From the NCBI GenBank assembly GCA_001632425.1, contig KV425593.1, positions 4,257-68,256 of the forward strand: 64,000 nt of DNA, written 5' to 3'. This document shows, in pieces, positions 58,008 to 64,000 of this stretch (position 1 is its first letter; each line of letters begins with the position of its first letter). This DNA is from Neolentinus lepideus HHB14362 ss-1 (taxonomy: Eukaryota; Basidiomycota; Agaricomycetes; Gloeophyllales; Gloeophyllaceae). The notes beneath the pieces were generated by a model that did no database searches, was not told where the DNA came from, and saw only the letters and a program-made list of their open reading frames with translations. Made by a program: the position numbers and the translations under genes.

Positions 58008-60114
58008 ATGGGTCTTTCAACTAACAAGAAGGCTATCATACTAGCCATCTTCATCGCCTTCGGTATGTGCATCTTGGTCCAAGGACTCAACCTTCGTGAT
58101 CGTGACCATGTATCTTTACAGGTGGCTTCCTATTCGGCTATGACATGGGGGTCATCTCAGTACGTTCGGTGTCACTGACTTCTCGTCCACTTCAAATGAA
58201 CGTCTATCCATTGTCATAGGGATGTCTTATTATGGATGACTTCATAGACCGCTTCGGCCAAGGCCCGCCAGGTGCTAGGGTCCTGACGAGCTCACGGTCC
58301 TCAGTTATCACTTCTCTACTTTCAGCCGGGTACGCCTTCCACATCGTTGACCCCATATCCTTTCCTGACACATCCCTCTTGATCACTATGTCGACGCAGA
58401 ACATTTGTCGGCTCGCTATGTCAAGCTTTTACGTCCGACAGTTTCGGTCGCCGAGGCTCACTACTCTTTTGGAGCGCGATCTTCACCGTCGGGGTAGCCA
58501 TCCAGACAGCCACCAACACGTCGCTAGTGCAGCTTGTTATTGGGCGCTTCATCGCTGGCCTTGGTGTTGGTGCCATGTCAGCCATCGTCCCTTTGTACAA
58601 CGGCGAAACTGTGCCGAAATCCATTCGAGGCACTTTACTGGTAATGTACCAGATTCAAGTTATCTGCGGGTAAGCAGGTGCTTCCCCGTAAAACCACCCA
58701 CTCATTGCTCAAACGTCGCATTATTGCAGCATCTTTATCAGCTATGTCATAGAACTCGGGTCCCACAACCTCACCAACTCCGGCTCGTGGCGTATCCCGG
58801 TCGGCCTGCAGATGGTATGGGGCCTCATCCTCCTCTCCGGGATGTTCTTCCTCCCCGAGTCGCCCCGCCACCTTCTCGGCACTGGACGCAAAGAGCAAGC
58901 GCAGCGAGTCATTGCAAAAATGAACTCCGTAGACATAGACGATCCCCTTGTGACCGAAATTATAGAGGAGATGGAGTACGGTATTAGAGCGGAGAACGAG
59001 GGAGGAAAAGCTGGATGGCTGGAGTGCTTCTCACGCAGGAATAAGCTGTGGTTCAGGACGATCAATGGTATTATGTTGCAGGCCATTCAGCAGCTTAACG
59101 GGCAGAATTTTTATTGCGAGTTTCATTATACTTTACCTTTGCATCTATCCTCGCTGACGTTGCCCCTATTCTGTTGTCAGATTATTATGGAGACACCTTT
59201 TTCAAGAGTGCAGGAACGACGTATGTCTGCTTCCCTTCTATGTCCTGCCGAAATGCTCACTGATCTACTGTAGGCTTTCGCCTTACTCGATCCAGACTAT
59301 TCTCGGAGCGGTGTCAGTGGCGGGAACGTTCCCAGCCCTGTATCTCATCGAATATTGGGGCCGTCGTGATGTACGTTTGCCTATCCTCCCGCTCGTAACC
59401 TAATCTCTCACGCCTATCTCCTTGTCCAGTCGCTGCTAATCGGCGCTGGTCTGCAATCAGTCTGCGCCCTAGTGGCAGGACTTGTTGGGCATTTCACCCT
59501 TGCACCCACTGGAACGCCAATTAGCCAGCTTACCGTCCGGAACAAGTCGGGCGGAAACGTTCTCATTGCCTTCGCTGTCCTTCATGTGTTTTCTTACTCG
59601 CTATCATGGGGGCCGACGCCTTGGGTGTACCTCGGAGAAAGTTTCCCCTTGCGGGTTCGTCCTAAATCCATCGCGCTTGGCAGTGCATCTAGTACGTCCA
59701 TATTACACCCACACGCAAGTTTACTAACGATGACATAGATTGGATTTGGAACTTCTTGCTCTCGTTCTTCTCACCGCGTATCGCTGCGCGCATTGGCCCG
59801 CTCATCCTCCTAATTTTCGCGGGAGTGCTTGTGTTTGGTTTCGTTTACGTCTGGCTCTGCATCCCTGAAACCAAAGGATTGCAGCTTGAAGAGGTACGTC
59901 TCCTGGCTATGGATGTACCCCTTTTATTCACTGGGATACGACACAGGTGGATGAGATGTATCGGGCAAATATTAAACCATGGAATTCATATGGTTGGCGC
60001 CCACATCTCTTTGAGAGAGAAGACGCACCATATCACGAGAAAGACGCGAGTGCTAAATCGGGCTCGGTGGACGTACGAGAGGTTAATGGGAAGACAGAGG
60101 GCAAGTCTGCATAG
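58008..60114 (+). CDS. MFS sugar transporter (SP family), copy B
   Basis: Start ATG 58008 (MGLSTNKKAIILAIFIAFGG), then FLFGYDMGVIS, LIMDDFIDRFGQG, an intron (from 58330, acceptor GACGCAG) giving GTFVGSLCQAFTSDSFGRRG, IGRFIAGLGVGAMSAIVPLY, PESPRHLL, QAIQQLNGQNFYYYYGDTFF over a GC-AG intron (59116-59180), GAVSVAGTFPALYLIEYWGR, WGPTPWVYLGESFPLRVRPK, PETKGLQLEEVDEMY, and a hydrophilic tail ending KTEGKSA at 60114. About 540 residues. It matches copy A along its whole length, including loop sequences (DDPLVTE, EYGIRAENEGGKA, GHFTLAPTGTPI), so the two are recent-family paralogues on opposite strands. Confidence 0.9.
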
Positions 60115-60400
60115 ACGTGTATATCAGTGACAGATACTTGCGACCCAGTTCCACAATCTCTCAGCTAAGCTTGAATCTAGGTCCTGGCTCGGCATGAATC
60201 AGCTACGATGAGCTTTCTTACCCTATTACACATATACTCTACGTTCAGGCGGGTATTTATAAATCTCCGACAGAGTACAACAAACAGATCATCCACGAGT
60301 TGATATACTAAGAACAAGCAATAAATATTAAATACAGTCAATGCAGGAAGGGAGACTACAATGCAAGTCCAACCTGTTCGTACGAAGTGTCAGGAACCAG
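60115..60400. other. Convergent spacer
   Basis: Tail-to-tail gap of about 290 bases; nothing recognised. Confidence 0.5.
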
Positions 60401-63400
60401 CTATACGATGGTGTCTGTGCGAAAACTTACCGGCGATGTGCCTCTCGGCACTTCAAGCGCAGATGATGCTGACGACAATCTACTCGGGCCATTGAGGGCT
60501 CCACCATGATTTTCGTCCGGAGGAGTGCTCAGTAGCGCCTTCCAAGCACTAGGAGGGCCTCCATGTGTTGCAGACGAACTTAGAGAATCTGCAGACAGCC
60601 TGATCAATGAAGCACTTGAAGTCGGATTGGAGCCGAGGGGCATCCGAGGACGTTGTGTTGAAGATGAGTTGGACGAGTCTGCGGACTGCCTGCCTGATGA
60701 AGTACTGGTTGGATTAGAGCCGTGGGGCATCGTCGTCGTCAATGCACTTGGCGAACCCGATCTGGTCGTGCTCATTGAGGGAGCCACTGGAGGATCCAAG
60801 AATGGATCTATACTGATATCACCTTCAGGAACAGCTCCCATACTTGATGACCGTTGCTCTGTTGAAGACGTCAAGGAAGTCGGCGAAGATGCGGCAGACA
60901 GTGCTTCCGATTCTTCGGGATCTTCAAACGGATTCCGGATGGATGCACTCATGCTGTTCAATCGGGCTGGGACAACCGGGAAATTTAGTCGCGGGATCTC
61001 CGTCATGGAACTAGACCTCGAATCTGGAGCAGCGAATCCTCGCTCTAGAGCTGGTGTCATCGGTGGAACGTAGGGAGAAGACGCTTCATTCGACGTTTGC
61101 GATTGAGCTTGCCTCCTGCTGCGACGTCTTCGTGCAACAAAGAACACAGTAAGCAAACATAGTACTAGAAGGAATCCGGCGACGGCTCCGGCGATGATGC
61201 CCTTCTCGGTGGCGGTGTTCTTCAAGGATGACCTGAAATCAGAGCGATATGAGGACCGCGGGACGTGTGATAACAGATCACAAATGATACGCACTGATTA
61301 GCAGTAGATTGTGTAGGAACTGTCGTAGTTATGGTGATACTACCACTGGTGAATGTGCTGAGAGAAGTCACGAGATGCCCGTCTCTTGACGTGACTACTG
61401 ACGTAACATGAGTGATAGGTACAACCTCCGTGGTCAGTTTGCCTGTCGAGGTAACGTCGCTTGCAGCGTGCTCAACAGCACTGCCAGAGCTATATCAGGA
61501 ACCCGAAGTACGGAATCACGTACTACGCACCTCTTCGAGAGACTGCTCACAGAATTTGTTATAATGGGCGTGACAGAAGTACTTCCACTGAGGGAAGATA
61601 TAGCCATTGTACTAGACAGCACCGATGCCCCCCCAATGGAGATGCTCTCAGCACTGGTGACTGCTCCAGTTGCTCCAGTAGATATAGCCGTTCCAGATAC
61701 TGAAACTGACTTTGACAGCTGGGAAGGATCGACGCTGCTGCTGGTAGAATCCGCCGACAGAGACAGGGACTGTGATATGGACGATTCAAGTGTCGCCGAG
61801 GTAGGATTTGAACCAGAACCCGTTTGACTAGGAGGCACATTACTCATTGAGTGCCCACCAGACTTTGTCAGTTGGGAAGAATCGACGCTGCTACTGGCAG
61901 AAACTGTTGGTACAGACATGGACTGTGATATGGACGACTCAAGTGTCGCTGAGGTGGGATTTGAACCAGAACCCGTTTGACTAGGAGACACATTGCTCAT
62001 TGAGTGCCCACCAGACTTTGACAGTTGGGAACGATCGACGCTGCTACTGGCAGAAACTGTCGGTAGAGACATGAGCTGTGATATGGACGATTCAAGTGTC
62101 ACTGAGGTAGGATTTGAACCGGAACCCGTTTGACTGGGAGACACATTACTCATTGGGTGTCCACCAGACGGCACAGAGGATGAAGACATCAATGTAGGCT
62201 GGAAACCATTCTGACTGGTGTTCGTGCCTGCCATTGCAGGATTCGACTGCGCTGTCAGACTTGCCCCATCAGACATTGTTTGGGTCGCCGTGGGTATGCC
62301 CATACTTCCATCACTGTGACTAGAACGGGCTGGAACTGAACCGCGAGAAGTGTCAGCTGCATTGGATAGGGTCTCTACTGACGTTGGAGGTAGACCCCAA
62401 ACCCCTTCACTTGGAGGAATCCCGCCCCACGTGACACTCTGATGAGATGTTAGAACAGAGACAGTTGGCGCCAACGATGCTGATTTAAAATGTGTCGTTT
62501 CTGAGTGATTTGGCTCGCTAGTAGTTTGCACTGACTTCGATTGCGGGTTTGAGGTTCCCCCCACTGAAGTATATGTTCGTTTGTCGCTCCAAGAAAAACC
62601 TCCTGACGTCCGAACAGAGACAGTTGGCGTCGACGATGCTGACTTGAGCGGAATCGTCTCTGAGTGATTTGGCTCGCCAGTAGTTTGCACGGGCTTTATC
62701 GACGGCCTCGAATGGCTCTGATTACCATTCCCCGTAGAGCGGGTCGCCACAAGGGTTGACGAGGAGGTGAGATCGTGAGGACCAGAAGTTACAGCCGTGG
62801 CTGCATACCTTGACGAAGAAGTATCGTAGCCCTTGCTCTGATTACCATAACCCAGCGGGGGGGTCGCCGCACTGGTTGACGAGGCGCGAGTAACAGTACT
62901 GGTGATGTCCTTGTCTGGAGGTGTGGGATATGTAACACCCTTATCCGAAGATGTAGGTTTGGCTGACGAATGGTCAGGGCTGGAGGTGCCGGCGAGATCA
63001 GTTGGTCTACTCGATACACTGATAATCTGAGTGACAGATGACGGGCTATTAGACTCTGCAGCAGTTCCACTACTCTGCGCAGGGAGAACAACACGATAGG
63101 AGCTAGTTGTACGTGTCGGTGGACTTGCAGCAGAGGTGGAAAATGATACAGCGATCGATAAATGGCCGCTGGCAAATTGAGAAGGGGATTGCGTTCCTCG
63201 ATGTCCTGAAGCTACACTGATAGGCAGTGAGTAAGTGTCCGACTGCTTTCCTCGTGTGGTCGTTGTACTCGCAGAGGGATCACTCACACCTGATGACGAG
63301 CGTGCTTTAGAAGCAGAAGTCGTCATTGGCGAAGGAATCCCGCTCTGCTCCGAATATGTGCTGGAGGATCGTGGATCAGGGTCCTCATAGGACGATGCGT

Positions 63401-64000
63401 GACTTCTGGCAGGTTGTGAAGTGGACTGTGGTCCTGGAGGGAACCATGAAGGAGTGTCCGGCTGCTTTCCTCTTGTGGTCATTGAAGTGGTACTCGCAGA
63501 GGTATCACTCACACCAGATGATGAGCATGCTTTAGAAGCAGGCGTGGTCACCGGAGAAGGCATCCCGCTCTGGTCCGAATGTGTACTGGAGGACTGTGGA
63601 CCAGGGTTCTCAGAGAACAACGACGAGTGGCTTCTGACAGGTTGTGAGAAGGACTGTGATCCTGAAGGGAACCATGAAGGAGTGTTCGGCTGCTTTCCTC
63701 TTGTGGTCGTTGAAGTGACACTTGCAGACGTATCACTGACACCAGATGACGAGCCTGCATTAGAAGCAGGAGTGGTCGTCGGGGAAGGCTTCCCGCTCTG
63801 GTCCGAAGGTGTGCTGGAGGGCCGTGGGTCAAGGGCCTCAGAAGACGACGAGTGACTTCTGGCAGGTTGTGAAATGGTCTGTGGTCTTAAGGTGGATCGT
63901 GAAGAGGTGTCCGATGGCCTTCCTCTTGTGGTCATTAAAGTGGAACTCGCAGACGTATCACTCAGGCCAGACGACGAGCCTGCATTAGAAGCAGAAGTCG
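60401..64000 (-). CDS. Ser/Thr-rich single-pass surface protein with internal repeats (5' end outside window)
   Basis: Three exons: beyond 64000 to 61531, 61489-61295 and 61232-60401, with introns 61490-61530 (41 nt) and 61233-61294. The ectodomain is almost entirely Ser/Thr/Pro and likely heavily O-mannosylated. It contains several repeat families (see findings). Exon 2 gives TEVVPITHVTSVVTSRDGHL, a motif type common before the membrane helix in fungal WSC/Mid2-like sensors. The membrane helix GIIAGAVAGFLLVLCLLTVF is followed by a basic stop (ARRRRSRR) and a Ser-rich cytosolic tail of about 240 residues, stop at 60401. Signal peptide and any N-terminal domain lie outside. Likely a cell-wall sensor or mucin-like protein; the assignment rests on architecture only. 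Confidence 0.7.

Noticed and set aside
58330..58987. Apparent frameshift in sugar transporter B
   Set aside because: The odd frame disappears once the intron starting at 58330 and ending in GACGCAG is removed; the coding frame is then intact.
61800..62170. Regular repeats that could be mistaken for a CRISPR array
   Set aside because: Units are contiguous, in frame with the Ser/Thr-rich protein and lack unique spacers; the genome is eukaryotic.
1..64000. tRNA and rRNA genes
   Set aside because: I looked for the tRNA T-loop pattern (GGTTCGAATCC-like) with matching stems; hits such as those near 61810 and 61970 lie inside repeats of a coding region. None supported.

Overview
The window is nuclear DNA from a mushroom-forming basidiomycete (Agaricomycetes). 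Genes are packed on both strands and broken by many short introns of about 40-65 nt. Four copies of the basidiomycete DUF6533 membrane-protein family are present, together with the start of a Tnp2-type DNA-transposon protein. Gene models were rebuilt by hand, joining reading-frame pieces at plausible splice sites and keeping the joins that restore conserved protein motifs. No search was run, so family names rest on motif recognition.

Layout. 1-777: start of a Tnp2-type transposon protein (-), cut by the window edge. 1087-1890: C-terminal half of an RCC1/Ats1-like protein (+). 2044-2454: recombination protein Swi5 (-). 2795-8741: full-size ABCA-type transporter (+). 10268-11941: DUF6533 copy 1. 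12529-16599: importin-9/Kap114 (+). 16774-18282: Arg/Ser-rich nuclear protein (-). 19289-20958: DUF6533 copy 2. 21170-22359: U1A/U2B''-type snRNP protein (-), head to head with COG8 (22697-24415). 25909-27339: F-box-like protein. 27956-29532 and 30360-31969: DUF6533 copies 3 and 4 (-). 32771-37967: RNA-dependent RNA polymerase of the RNA-silencing type. 38476-39246: pyridoxamine-phosphate-oxidase-like flavoprotein (-).

39.3-40.1 kb holds a GC-rich repeat-laden non-coding block. 40574-60114 looks like a plant-polysaccharide utilisation neighbourhood: a GH51 arabinofuranosidase (-) and a secreted DUF5695-type putative glycosidase (+) share one divergent promoter region, followed by two MFS sugar transporters (-) and, further on, a third (+) that is a paralogue of the first. 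Between these lie a diverged tandem duplication (52.6-53.3 kb), an uncharacterised membrane-anchored protein, and a 124-bp perfect inverted repeat flanking a 380-base assembly gap. The right end (60401 to the edge) is a large Ser/Thr-rich, internally repeated, single-pass surface protein.

The most notable points are microexons (12, 15 and 17 nt) that carry conserved motifs, including the catalytic core of the RNA polymerase; GC-AG introns, one of which is GT-AG at the same site in a paralogue; the compact carbohydrate cluster; and the truncated Ats1 gene beside a transposon. I saw no clearly new defence, CRISPR-like or toxin system.
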